64,000 bases of DNA from Corynebacterium silvaticum (GTDB lineage: Bacteria > Actinomycetota > Actinomycetes > Mycobacteriales > Mycobacteriaceae). Of this stretch, positions 9,205 to 17,174 are shown piece by piece. The position numbers were made by a program, and so were the translations under genes. How positions within the stretch are numbered: the stretch's first letter is position 1; the number at the start of each line of letters is the position of its first letter. The notes beneath the pieces are model-generated. The model worked only from the letters and a program-made list of their open reading frames with translations, was not told the DNA's origin and made no database searches. The stretch covers positions 620,001 to 684,000 of the forward strand of contig NZ_SDQO02000001.1 of assembly GCF_004382825.2 (NCBI RefSeq), written 5' to 3'.

Positions 9205-9935
9205 AAAATTAAAACCGGGGTGTTTTCTATGTAATCGATTGCTGCGGCAACGCTTGCTTTCTTCGAGTCTAGGATGAATACCCTTCCACCCAGGGGAGAA
9301 CCCAAACGCTTCATAGTGTGTACCCGAGTATAAACGCCGTTGAGGGAAACATACCCAGTGGTGTAATCGGGATCGTCTGAGATGCAGATCTCGGCGATAA
9401 TTCCTGGCGCGCTCATAACTTTGGAGGATAAGGTGAGAGCCTCGTGGTAGTGGTTTTTCGTTGTTTCCGATTCTGGGCTGTGCGGCTCTGCTGGCGTTGA
9501 TGGTGGTGCGGCACCGAAGTTGGAGGCGCGGACGCCTCTGTTGGGATCGGGTTCGCATCGGCGTGCAGAGTGAGCATCTAGGAGCACGGCCCCGCGCATG
9601 TTGCGGATGGTGAGAAGAAGCTCTAGGGCTTTGTGTGTAACTTCAGGGGAGCACACTGTTGCAAGCTGTTGTTGCACAAAGCCGTGGGCATCGGGGCAGT
9701 CCACCGCTTGATATTCTCGCGTGAGAAGCCGGGGTACACGTTGAATATCGGCGTCTGCAATACGCGTTACTTTTGTGGTGATTGAGTCAGGAGTACCTTT
9801 TGCATGGTTCATCGCGCGTTGGATGAACTGCGCGGTGATGTGGGGGACATCTGTGGGACAAGAAACAAGGGTTTCGGCCCCGGAGATATGTTGGCCTTGG
9901 AGGCTCGCCCGCATCCTAACGCTGTAAAAGGTCAT
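9201..9935 (-). CDS. bioW: 6-carboxyhexanoate--CoA ligase (pimeloyl-CoA synthetase)
   Basis: 244 residues. The N-terminus MTFYSVRMRAS followed by HISGAE is the BioW signature, and GSPLGGRVFILD near the C-terminus matches the conserved glycine-rich block. BioW activates pimelate to pimeloyl-CoA with ATP and feeds BioF directly downstream. The ATG at 9935 forms an ATGA overlap with the upstream glycosyltransferase; a GTG at 9956 would add seven residues but has no better ribosome site. A TATACT box ends 9 bases before the ATG, so a leaderless transcript is likely, under a BioQ-like operator. The pimelate source is not visible here. Confidence 0.9.
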   Translation of the reverse strand: MTFYSVRMRASLQGQHISGAETLVSCPTDVPHITAQFIQRAMNHAKGTPDSITTKVTRIADADIQRVPRLLTREYQAVDCPDAHGFVQQQLATVCSPEVTHKALELLLTIRNMRGAVLLDAHSARRCEPDPNRGVRASNFGAAPPSTPAEPHSPESETTKNHYHEALTLSSKVMSAPGIIAEICISDDPDYTTGYVSLNGVYTRVHTMKRLGSPLGGRVFILDSKKASVAAAIDYIENTPVLIL

Positions 9936-11524
9936 AGTTGTGTAAGTATAAGCCACCGATTTGAACGATGTTCAATTATTCTCCGGTGGCCTGATGCTAT
10001 GTCTGTTGTGTTGTAGAGGGGAAGCGAACGGACCGGCCGGGATACGATGCGCGGTGCCTGCGCGGCCCAATCCGTCGCTTGCTGTACAGCATGCGATTGC
10101 GTGTCTTCGGGGAGGTGCTCCCGGGTAGGAAGTTTTTCTGTTGCCGGAAGTGGTGCGATTTCTGCGACGGGACTTTCTTCTGCGTGCTCTGGCAATGGTG
10201 GCAGGACTTCGGCAGTCTTTGTCTGGAGTGGAGTGGGGTCACGATCCACAGCGGAAGCCCATATCGCCCACACGAGAGCGATGACAGTGGCCACGAGGTA
10301 CAAGACATTGCGAATCACCAGCGCATTAACGCCGTTGGTGTGGTCAAAGGGGACCTGCATAATGCTGGGGTAATTCTGCGGATACACCTGCCAACTGAAA
10401 TAGGCCAGCGCTATCATGAGCAGAGCCTCGATAGCCGCAAAGACAGACTTAGGTTTAACCAATAATACAATAGCGACGAGCGGACCTACCCAGATGATGT
10501 ACTGGGGTGACAACACCTTATTGGTCACAATCAACAGCAAGACGACGGCAATCGACCAACATAACGTGGGATATGCCCGCCACGTGCCCAAAAGAAAATG
10601 CTTGAGCGCCCATAATAAAGCAAAAATAACGGTAGCTCCCATGAGCCAGGTGCTTATCGACGCCGCGGTGTCCACCCCAGGGCCTACAATTTCAAAGCTT
10701 TTCGACGTCGCGTAGAAGACCTCATACTGTTCAGGCGAGGTTATTGCCCGATACATAAAGAGGGTGGCTGGCAAAGACTCAATCTGCAATCCTCGATCGC
10801 TCTGATACGTCAGCGGTGAAAGAAGGCGCTCCCATCCATCTTGGATATAAACGATGGAGCCGAAGGCTACGAGGGCAATCGCAAAGGACAAGAGACGTAA
10901 CCAACTTTTGCCCGAGGAGAATTTTCCTACCAGTCCAGCAGCAAGGACCCCCGGCCACAGCTTCATACTTGTGGCAAAAGCCAGCACCCAGGAGGCCACA
11001 TACGGATGCGAGAACAGTGATAACGCGGCCAGGCCTACAAGTACGCCAGGGACGATATCCAGTCTGAGCACGAACACCTGCATAGTCGCTAGGCCAAAGA
11101 GGCACCAGTACAGGGCCGCTATGATGCGACCCCGCCATCGCGAGCTGACCAGGAAGGCGTAGAAGAGGGCGTCGACAAGCAAACACATGACTACAAAGCC
11201 AATGATGAAATGCTCTAGGTTGCCGCCGGTAATCCAACCGAGCAGGTTAATAGGCCATGTGCCTACCTCGGGATACTCTTTTAACGCGCCGGGTACGAGG
11301 CGGAACACGCCGACAAAATAGTATTTTACGTCCCCTACAGGGCTGGTCTCTTGCAAAACGAGCCGCACCAGCGTTACTCGCGAAGCTACCCACAACACCC
11401 ACAACACAAGGCTCACCAAGGCGGTGCTTGGTATCAGTTTTTTCACTACGTGCACCCTACGAATAACGGACAGCATACGTAAGAAAACATACCGCACCCC
11501 CAATAGTATTAGGTGATCGGACAC
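9932..11524 (-). CDS. GT-C membrane mannosyltransferase-like protein (DUF2029/GT87)
   Basis: A 530-residue polytopic protein with roughly ten hydrophobic segments. After the first one comes an external loop with GDVKYYF (Asp65), in the position of the catalytic Asp of GT-C enzymes such as PimE and Rv2181. A hydrophilic Pro/Glu-rich tail of about 90 residues follows the last membrane segment. GT87 enzymes use polyprenyl-phosphate-mannose to elongate PIMs or lipomannan outside the membrane, so a role in that glycolipid pathway is likely but the acceptor is unknown. Its stop overlaps the bioW start by ATGA. The 5' end is uncertain: the frame opens at a GTG at 11524 without a clear ribosome site, and later starts within the first 30 codons are possible. 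Confidence 0.8.
   Translation of the reverse strand: MSDHLILLGVRYVFLRMLSVIRRVHVVKKLIPSTALVSLVLWVLWVASRVTLVRLVLQETSPVGDVKYYFVGVFRLVPGALKEYPEVGTWPINLLGWITGGNLEHFIIGFVVMCLLVDALFYAFLVSSRWRGRIIAALYWCLFGLATMQVFVLRLDIVPGVLVGLAALSLFSHPYVASWVLAFATSMKLWPGVLAAGLVGKFSSGKSWLRLLSFAIALVAFGSIVYIQDGWERLLSPLTYQSDRGLQIESLPATLFMYRAITSPEQYEVFYATSKSFEIVGPGVDTAASISTWLMGATVIFALLWALKHFLLGTWRAYPTLCWSIAVVLLLIVTNKVLSPQYIIWVGPLVAIVLLVKPKSVFAAIEALLMIALAYFSWQVYPQNYPSIMQVPFDHTNGVNALVIRNVLYLVATVIALVWAIWASAVDRDPTPLQTKTAEVLPPLPEHAEESPVAEIAPLPATEKLPTREHLPEDTQSHAVQQATDWAAQAPRIVSRPVRSLPLYNTTDIASGHRRIIEHRSNRWLILTQL
9945..9950 (-). promoter_or_regulatory. -10 box of the bioW promoter
   Basis: TATACT on the minus strand, 9 bases before the bioW ATG. 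The operator-like palindrome sits about 10 bases further upstream, covering where the -35 region should be. No Shine-Dalgarno is present, which fits a leaderless or near-leaderless mRNA. Confidence 0.55.
9961..9975. promoter_or_regulatory. BioQ-like operator
   Basis: Perfect palindrome TTGAAC-GAT-GTTCAA. It contains TGAAC-N3-GTTCA, close to the published C. glutamicum BioQ consensus TGAAC-N3-GTTAC (recalled from the literature). It overlaps the -35 region of the bioW promoter and lies inside the last codons of the upstream glycosyltransferase gene. BioQ is the TetR-type biotin repressor of corynebacteria; the bioQ gene is not in this window. Confidence 0.7.
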
Positions 11525-11666
11525 AGTGCGGAGGAGTAAAAGATCAGTCAGGGGTACCCAGTTCAGGCATATAGATCAGCTCCCTGAAAAGGCCTGGAAG
11601 TGCGGGTAAATTTGACGAGGATAGTGAGAAAATGAAGAAAGCGCAGATAACGGCGAGGAATTTTCT

Positions 11667-12528
11667 ATGAGCAAGATATATGAAGTATTAAATCTTGAAA
11701 ATATTGATAGAGATATTTTCCGTGGTCCGGCGGTGGCATCTTCCCTTACACGAACCTTTGGCGGTCAGGTGGCCGCACAAGCACTGGTTGCCGCCACCCG
11801 GACGGTGCCCACTGAAGACTTTATTGTGCATTTCCCTTCACGCTTACTTTGTTAGTGCTGGTGATTCTTCTCAGCCCACGATTTTTCAGGTTGATCGGGT
11901 AAAAGACGGCAGGAGTTTTATTGCCCGTCACGTGACTGCAATCCAAGATGGACGCCCTATATTCAGCATGCAGTCGAGCTTTCATCGGCGAGACGACGTA
12001 GGCCCGGAGCACTCTGACCTCATGCGCCGGGTTCCTCATCCAGAAGACGTTCACGTAGACAGAGATGCCCTCCCCGCGAGCTCTCGGGCTCTTCTGAACG
12101 AATGGGGAGACTGGGACATCCGAAAAGTGTCCGACACTGACTTTGATCACAACCCCTATACCGCAAGCCAGCAGGTGATCTGGTTTAAATCAAAAGAAGT
12201 GCTACCCGACGACGAAACCTTTCATATCTGCACCCTTGCATATATGTCTGACATGACGCTATTGCATTCTTCGCTCGTTCCACATCCAAACGAACGCGTC
12301 AAATTAGCATCACTGGATCATGCGATGTGGTTTCTTCGTCCCTTTAGAGCGGATGAATGGCTTCTCTATGATCAGGTTTCTCCATCGGCACATGCAGGTC
12401 GAGCACTGACCCAAGGACGGATTTTTAATAGCTCTGGTGATCTTGTTGCCATGACCACTCAAGAAGGATTAACCAGAACCATCTCGGCTACCGAAGAGCC
12501 GCTTCCCTTCAATACTTCCGAGGCGTAG
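11667..12528 (+). pseudogene. tesB: Acyl-CoA thioesterase II with +1 frameshift
   Basis: The first frame (11667-11855) reads MSKIYEVLNLENIDRDIFRG and ends prematurely after FIVHF. The rest of a TesB hot-dog thioesterase continues in the +1 frame as SLHAYFVSAGD through to 12528. One extra T in the TTT at 11831-11833 accounts for the break: GTG CAT TCC CTT CAC would restore VHSLHAYF. The remainder is well preserved (two hot-dog repeats, QVIWFKSKE, SLDHAMWFLRPFRADEWLLY, about 286 residues), so the lesion is recent or a base-calling error. TesB hydrolyses acyl-CoA to free fatty acid. Confidence 0.85.
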
Positions 12529-12619
12529 AGAGGATAACGAAAACAGTAGGGAAAGGCTGTGTAGAGGAAAACGAGGCCCAAAACCTAGGCCGAACACTAA
12601 AAAATTGCGGATTCTGCCG

Positions 12620-12625
12620 TATAAT
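12620..12625 (+). promoter_or_regulatory. -10 box upstream of yebC
   Basis: Perfect TATAAT in a CCGTATAATGGC context, about 184 bases before yebC. The self-complementary ACGACGTCGT at 12645-12654 lies just downstream. If used, it gives yebC a leader of about 175 bases, in which I see no further gene. Confidence 0.45.
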
Positions 12626-12809
12626 GGCGCCGTTGCGTTACATGACGACGTCGTACGTTCAGTTTTTATGACATTGCTGTTATGGGGTTGCGTTTGATAA
12701 AAATGCGCCCCTGTTTAGACAACGCTAGTAATGACATCGGAACCAAAATATCAGTGCTCACCTTGTAAGAAGTGGGGATTGTACGGCGCACCACTATGAA
12801 AGGGAGTCA

Positions 12810-13562
12810 ATGTCAGGCCACTCCAAATGGGCTACCACCAAGCACAAGAAAGCTGCTAACGATGCTAAGCGTGGTAAAGAATTTGCCAAGCTGATCAAAA
12901 ACATCGAGGTTGCTGCACGTACCGGTGGCGGAGACCCCTCTGCGAATCCAACCTTGGATGACATGATTAAGAAGGCCAAGAAGGCCTCCGTTCCTAACGA
13001 CAATATCGAGCGTGCCCGTAAGCGCGGATCCGGTGAAGAAGCCGGTGGCGCTGACTGGCAGAACATCATGTATGAGGGCTATGGTCCCAACGGAGTCGCA
13101 GTACTTATCGAGTGCCTTACCGATAATCGCAATCGGGCAGCTTCTGAAGTTCGTACCGCTATGACTAAAAACGGCGGAAACATGGCGGAATCCGGTGCAG
13201 TGTCCTACATGTTTAAACGTCGCGGCGTAGTCATAGTAAACAAGGGTGAACTTACCGAGGATGACGTGCTCATGGCCGTGCTGGATGCCGGAGCGGAGGA
13301 AGTCAACGAGATTGGCGATAAGTTTGAGGTGCTATCCGCGCCGGGCGATACTCCTGCTATCCGAGATGCACTCACGGAAAACGCTATTGAGGTAGAGGAT
13401 GCAGACTCTGATTTCCGTGCAGACGTCCTGGTTCCGCTTGATGCAAACGATGCTCGGAAGATTTTCCGCTTGATCGATGCGCTTGAAGATTCTGACGATG
13501 TTCAAAATGTGTTTACCAACATGGATCTCAGCGATGAAGTTCTCGCAGAGCTTGATGTTTAG
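12810..13562 (+). CDS. yebC: YebC/PmpR family transcription or translation regulator
   Basis: 250 residues starting [25 protein letters not shown], the family's invariant N-terminus, followed by the usual three-domain layout and [20 protein letters not shown]. YebC proteins act as DNA-binding regulators or, as shown for some, relieve ribosome stalling. GAAAGGGAG lies about 5-10 bases before the ATG. It precedes ruvCAB as in other actinobacteria, though with a terminator and about 400 bases between. Confidence 0.95.
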   Translation: MSGHSKWATTKHKKAANDAKRGKEFAKLIKNIEVAARTGGGDPSANPTLDDMIKKAKKASVPNDNIERARKRGSGEEAGGADWQNIMYEGYGPNGVAVLIECLTDNRNRAASEVRTAMTKNGGNMAESGAVSYMFKRRGVVIVNKGELTEDDVLMAVLDAGAEEVNEIGDKFEVLSAPGDTPAIRDALTENAIEVEDADSDFRADVLVPLDANDARKIFRLIDALEDSDDVQNVFTNMDLSDEVLAELDV

Positions 13563-13582
13563 TAGATAACTTGCCAGTTATT

Positions 13583-13627
13583 AGCCCACCGCAGCCAGTG
13601 CAATGAGTATTGCGCGGTGGGCTTTTC
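13583..13627 (+). terminator. Rho-independent terminator after yebC
   Basis: AGCCCACCGC pairs perfectly with GCGGTGGGCT across a 21-base loop, followed by TTTCTATTGTTTTT. Confidence 0.85.
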
Positions 13628-13969
13628 TATTGTTTTTGCGTCATGGAGTTGTCGGGGAGCTTAAGGAGACTGAGGAAAATGATTGGTGGCTAGGGGCAGA
13701 CTCGCTTTGACTCTAGAAATTACATGGCGAAAGGTTTCGCAATTATGTGCTAAATTTGAAGAGCGTATGGAATCCTTGGCTTGCCGAGAAAATGGGAAGC
13801 GCCGAAAAGCAATCGCGCTTTAAGCGGACTGTTGTTTTTTGGGTAACCACGGACCGCCATTCGGGAAGGCATCGTCTTTCCGCTGTGGTAACGCAGCTGC
13901 GGTGATGCATACGAATATTTGGCAACAATGGCCTTAGGAGTGAGTCCCTAAGCGCACTGATAGGGGAAC
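13628..13969. other. Intergenic stretch between yebC terminator and ruvC
   Basis: About 340 bases without a convincing gene on either strand. Short open frames lack ribosome sites and family features. It presumably holds the ruvC promoter, but I cannot place one with confidence. Confidence 0.5.
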
Positions 13970-13975
13970 ATGGGA

Positions 13976-14557
13976 ATGAGCACCGAGGGTTTACGCGTGA
14001 TGGGAATAGATCCTGGTCTGACTCGGTGCGGCCTATCCGTGGTGCAAGCTGGGCGGGGTCGGCAAGTTATGCCCATTGCTGTGGGCGTTGTGCGAACACC
14101 GCCTCAAGCTGACCTCACTGCGCGCCTGCTTGAGCTCAGCGATGCTGTGAACGAATGGATGGATGAATATCAGCCTGACGTAGTGGCTATTGAGCGGATT
14201 TTTGAGAGAGGCAACATTTCCACTGTCATGCACACCGCACATGGTGTTGGTGTGTTGGTGTTGGCGGCAGCTCAGCGCGGAATCGACGTGCACATGTACA
14301 CACCCAGTGAAGCTAAAAAAGCTATCTCAGGAAATGGGCGAGCAGATAAGAAACAAATGACCGCAATGATTACGCGGATTTTGGGGTTGAATGAACCTCC
14401 CAAACCTGCTGATGCTGCAGATGCGTTGGCCCTTGCAGTCTGTCACTGCTGGCGTGCGCCGATGTTGGAAATACAACGTAGGACTGAAAAACAAAGTGCG
14501 GAACAGAAAAAGCGATTGGCGTTGCTAGCTAAAACCGCTGCATCGGATAACTCATAG
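13976..14557 (+). CDS. ruvC: Crossover junction endodeoxyribonuclease RuvC
   Basis: 193 residues. Catalytic acidic residues are visible in [17 protein letters not shown] and [12 protein letters not shown]. RuvC cuts Holliday junctions moved by RuvAB, encoded directly downstream. The ATG at 13976 is preferred because GGGGAA lies 7 bases before it; an ATG at 13970 is too close to that site. The tail (about residues 170-193) is Lys/Glu-rich. Confidence 0.95.
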   Translation: MSTEGLRVMGIDPGLTRCGLSVVQAGRGRQVMPIAVGVVRTPPQADLTARLLELSDAVNEWMDEYQPDVVAIERIFERGNISTVMHTAHGVGVLVLAAAQRGIDVHMYTPSEAKKAISGNGRADKKQMTAMITRILGLNEPPKPADAADALALAVCHCWRAPMLEIQRRTEKQSAEQKKRLALLAKTAASDNS

Positions 14558-14719
14558 AACCGGAGTCGGTTCCGTGCAATCCATAGACTGATAATTTTGG
14601 CGATACGATTGGTAGAAGAAAGCTAACTCGCTGCGGACCGTCTTTTGATGAGTCAAACAATGTTCCCGCAATATTCCCACGTGCGTGGAAAAGAAGATTT
14701 TCAATGAAAGGTATTAACC

Positions 14720-15334
14720 ATGATCGTTTCCCTCCGCGGGACTGTAGCCTCCATCGGTCTTGGTAGCGCAGTTATTGAGTGCAACGGGGTCGGCTATGAG
14801 GTACTCGCTAGTCCTAGCACCTTGGCGCACATGAGCAGAGGGGAAGAATTCTTTGTTTTGACCACCATGGTGGTTCGAGAAGACTCCCAAACCCTTTACG
14901 GGTTTGCCAATGACGAGTCTCGTCAGATGTTTACGCTGCTGCAAACGGTCTCTGGTCTGGGGCCAAAACTAGCTCTGGCAGCACAATCGGTGTTGTCAGC
15001 CACAGATTTAGCACACGCGATTGCCAATCAGGATGCAAAGACTCTTCAACGCATACCAGGAGTGGGAAAGCGAGTTGCAGAGCGCATTATCGTTGACCTC
15101 AAAGACAAGGTTTCAGCGTTTATTACCGCTGGAGGTACTGCTGCTCCCGCGCCGGGAGGTACTTCTTTAGCCACGAGCGATGTTTCTGCGCAAGTACTCG
15201 AAGCTCTTCTCGGCCTCGGTTTTACAGAAAAAGTCGCAGAACCTGTGGTCGTTTCCGTGTTGGCAGAGTCTCCGAATGCGACTACGTCCCAGGTGCTGCG
15301 CCTAGCCCTGAGCGCGCTGGGCACAAAGAAATAG
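14720..15334 (+). CDS. ruvA: Holliday junction branch migration protein RuvA
   Basis: 204 residues with the N-terminal OB fold (MIVSLRGTVASIGLGSAVIE), two helix-hairpin-helix motifs (VSGLGPKLALA and IPGVGKRVAERI) and the C-terminal RuvB-binding domain (LEALLGLGFTEKVAEPVV). It holds the four-way junction for RuvB. GAAAGG lies about 10 bases before the ATG. About 160 bases separate it from ruvC, and ruvB follows after 21 bases. Confidence 0.96.
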   Translation: MIVSLRGTVASIGLGSAVIECNGVGYEVLASPSTLAHMSRGEEFFVLTTMVVREDSQTLYGFANDESRQMFTLLQTVSGLGPKLALAAQSVLSATDLAHAIANQDAKTLQRIPGVGKRVAERIIVDLKDKVSAFITAGGTAAPAPGGTSLATSDVSAQVLEALLGLGFTEKVAEPVVVSVLAESPNATTSQVLRLALSALGTKK

Positions 15335-15355
15335 GACGAGGGACGGCTATAACTC

Positions 15356-16453
15356 ATGGCAAATGTAGAAAAGACTGAATTCACCATTGTTCCGTCTGGG
15401 GGTGGGGCTGCTCAGACCGGCAGGCCTCAAGACGCCCCAGTGGACGCTCGGCAGCAGGCGGGGGAAAACGACACAGAAACAACACTGCGGCCAAGAAGCA
15501 TTGATGAGTTTATTGGCCAGCCCAAAGTTCGGGACCAACTTAATCTTGTGCTGACAGGCGCAAAAAATCGAGGGGTGACCCCAGACCACGTGTTGCTGTC
15601 CGGCCCGCCCGGTTTGGGAAAAACAACGATGGCAATGATCATCTCCTATGAACTAGGAACGAGTCTGCGAATGACCTCGGGCCCAGCGTTGGAACGCGCC
15701 GGTGACCTGGCAGCGATGCTGTCTAACCTGATGGAAGGCGATGTGCTTTTTATTGATGAGATTCACCGGATGGCGCGCCCTGCAGAAGAAATGTTGTACA
15801 TGGCGATGGAAGATTTCCGGATTGACGTGATCGTGGGCAAGGGTCCAGGAGCGACGTCGATTCCGCTCGAACTTGCGCCGTTTACCCTCGTGGGTGCTAC
15901 GACTCGCTCTGGAATGCTCACCGGCCCATTGCGAGACCGATTCGGTTTCACCGCTCAGATGGAGTTCTATGAAAACTCTGATCTGACTAAGGTAGTGCTG
16001 CGCGCCGCTAAGATTTTGGGTGTCACTATCGACGATGATGCTGCGGTCGAAATAGCTTCACGCTCTAGGGGAACACCTCGTATTGCTAACCGACTTTTGC
16101 GTCGGGTGCGGGATTTTGCGGAAGTCCATTCTGATGGACATATCGACGTAGAGGCCGCGCGCGCAGCTTTAGTGGTGTTTGATGTGGACGAAAAAGGCCT
16201 TGACCGTCTCGATCGCGCCGTTTTGGAAGCGCTTATTAAAGGCCACGGGGGAGGCCCAGTGGGTGTTAGTACGCTTGCTATTGCCGTGGGTGAAGAACCC
16301 TCAACTGTGGAAGAGGTCTGTGAGCCGTATCTGGTACGTGCAGGGATGGTGACCAGGACGGGTCGTGGACGCGTTGCTACTGCTGCAGCGTGGCGCCACT
16401 TAGGATTAGTGCCTCCGGAAGGCCTCGCGCACTTTAGCGACGAGCGCAGCTAG
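15356..16453 (+). CDS. ruvB: Holliday junction branch migration ATPase RuvB
   Basis: 365 residues. An N-terminal extension of about 45 residues precedes [15 protein letters not shown]+ motifs: Walker [10 protein letters not shown], Walker B LFIDEIHR, sensor [18 protein letters not shown], arginine finger in [13 protein letters not shown], and a winged-helix end (RTGRGRVAT). It drives branch migration with RuvA. It forms the ruvCAB block and is followed by yajC. Confidence 0.97.
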   Translation: MANVEKTEFTIVPSGGGAAQTGRPQDAPVDARQQAGENDTETTLRPRSIDEFIGQPKVRDQLNLVLTGAKNRGVTPDHVLLSGPPGLGKTTMAMIISYELGTSLRMTSGPALERAGDLAAMLSNLMEGDVLFIDEIHRMARPAEEMLYMAMEDFRIDVIVGKGPGATSIPLELAPFTLVGATTRSGMLTGPLRDRFGFTAQMEFYENSDLTKVVLRAAKILGVTIDDDAAVEIASRSRGTPRIANRLLRRVRDFAEVHSDGHIDVEAARAALVVFDVDEKGLDRLDRAVLEALIKGHGGGPVGVSTLAIAVGEEPSTVEEVCEPYLVRAGMVTRTGRGRVATAAAWRHLGLVPPEGLAHFSDERS

Positions 16454-16499
16454 GAGGCGGCTACCGCTAGTGCCGCCCTTTCTGGCAGACTGAGGTCCT

Positions 16500-16835
16500 A
16501 TGTCTACTAATTTCATCCTGCTTATTGTCCTCCTCTTGGTTCTCCTTCTTCCGTCGTTTCTGTTTCAGCAGAAGCAGAAACGACGTATACAAGAGCTCAA
16601 GGAGCTACAAAATAACGTGATGATCGGAGACGTTGTTGTCACCACCGCTGGATTGCACGCCACGATCCGAGGCATCGACGCAGAAACTGTTGAACTTGAG
16701 ACAAGCCCTGGAGTTGTCAGCACATATGAGAAGTTTGCTGTGGTGAAGAACCTGACCGCAGAAACCAATAAAGCTGCTGCGGAGGCTAAGTTGGAAAGTC
16801 ATGAGGATGACAATCCGCTAGAACCACAGAACTAG
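16500..16835 (+). CDS. yajC: Preprotein translocase subunit YajC
   Basis: 111 residues with one N-terminal membrane helix (about 5-22), the KQKRRIQELKELQNNVMIGDVVVTTAGLHATI core typical of YajC (given here in two known parts, residues about 24-55), and a charged tail. It forms a membrane complex with SecD and SecF, encoded downstream. GAGG lies about 6 bases before the ATG. Confidence 0.93.
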   Translation: MSTNFILLIVLLLVLLLPSFLFQQKQKRRIQELKELQNNVMIGDVVVTTAGLHATIRGIDAETVELETSPGVVSTYEKFAVVKNLTAETNKAAAEAKLESHEDDNPLEPQN

Positions 16836-17174
16836 CGCGGGTTGCTCAGCGACCTAGGGGGGCTGTGACGTGCCCAGCATCCCAAGCATGCGAACGTAAA
16901 AGATTTTTAATTATTAGGGTCACCTTAACCGGGTGGGGTGCGTGACAACCTACCGGAGTTATGCCGTACCATTAGCCGAGGATATTTCTGTTAGCGTTTT
17001 CTCAGGCGTGGAACGGAACGGTTGTGGCTGCGGTTTTAGCGTGAGTCCCGGCCGCTATCACACATAGATTTGATTTTGCTGACGACGAGCCACCGTGCAC
17101 GTCTGCTGAATCATCGTCGCTCTCTCCTCTACATAAATAAGGGGAGGGCAGAATTGTTAAGAGGAGAACTTCAA
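16836..17174. other. Intergenic stretch between yajC and secD
   Basis: About 340 bases with no convincing gene. It ends with the secD ribosome site AGGAGA (17162-17167). A partial match to the DtxR iron-repressor box (16914-16932) is too weak to call. An in-frame open extension of secD up to 17070 lacks SecD character. Confidence 0.45.

Noticed and set aside
16914-16932. Partial DtxR iron-repressor box upstream of secD
   Set aside because: Only about 10-11 of 19 bases match, and secDF is not an expected iron target.
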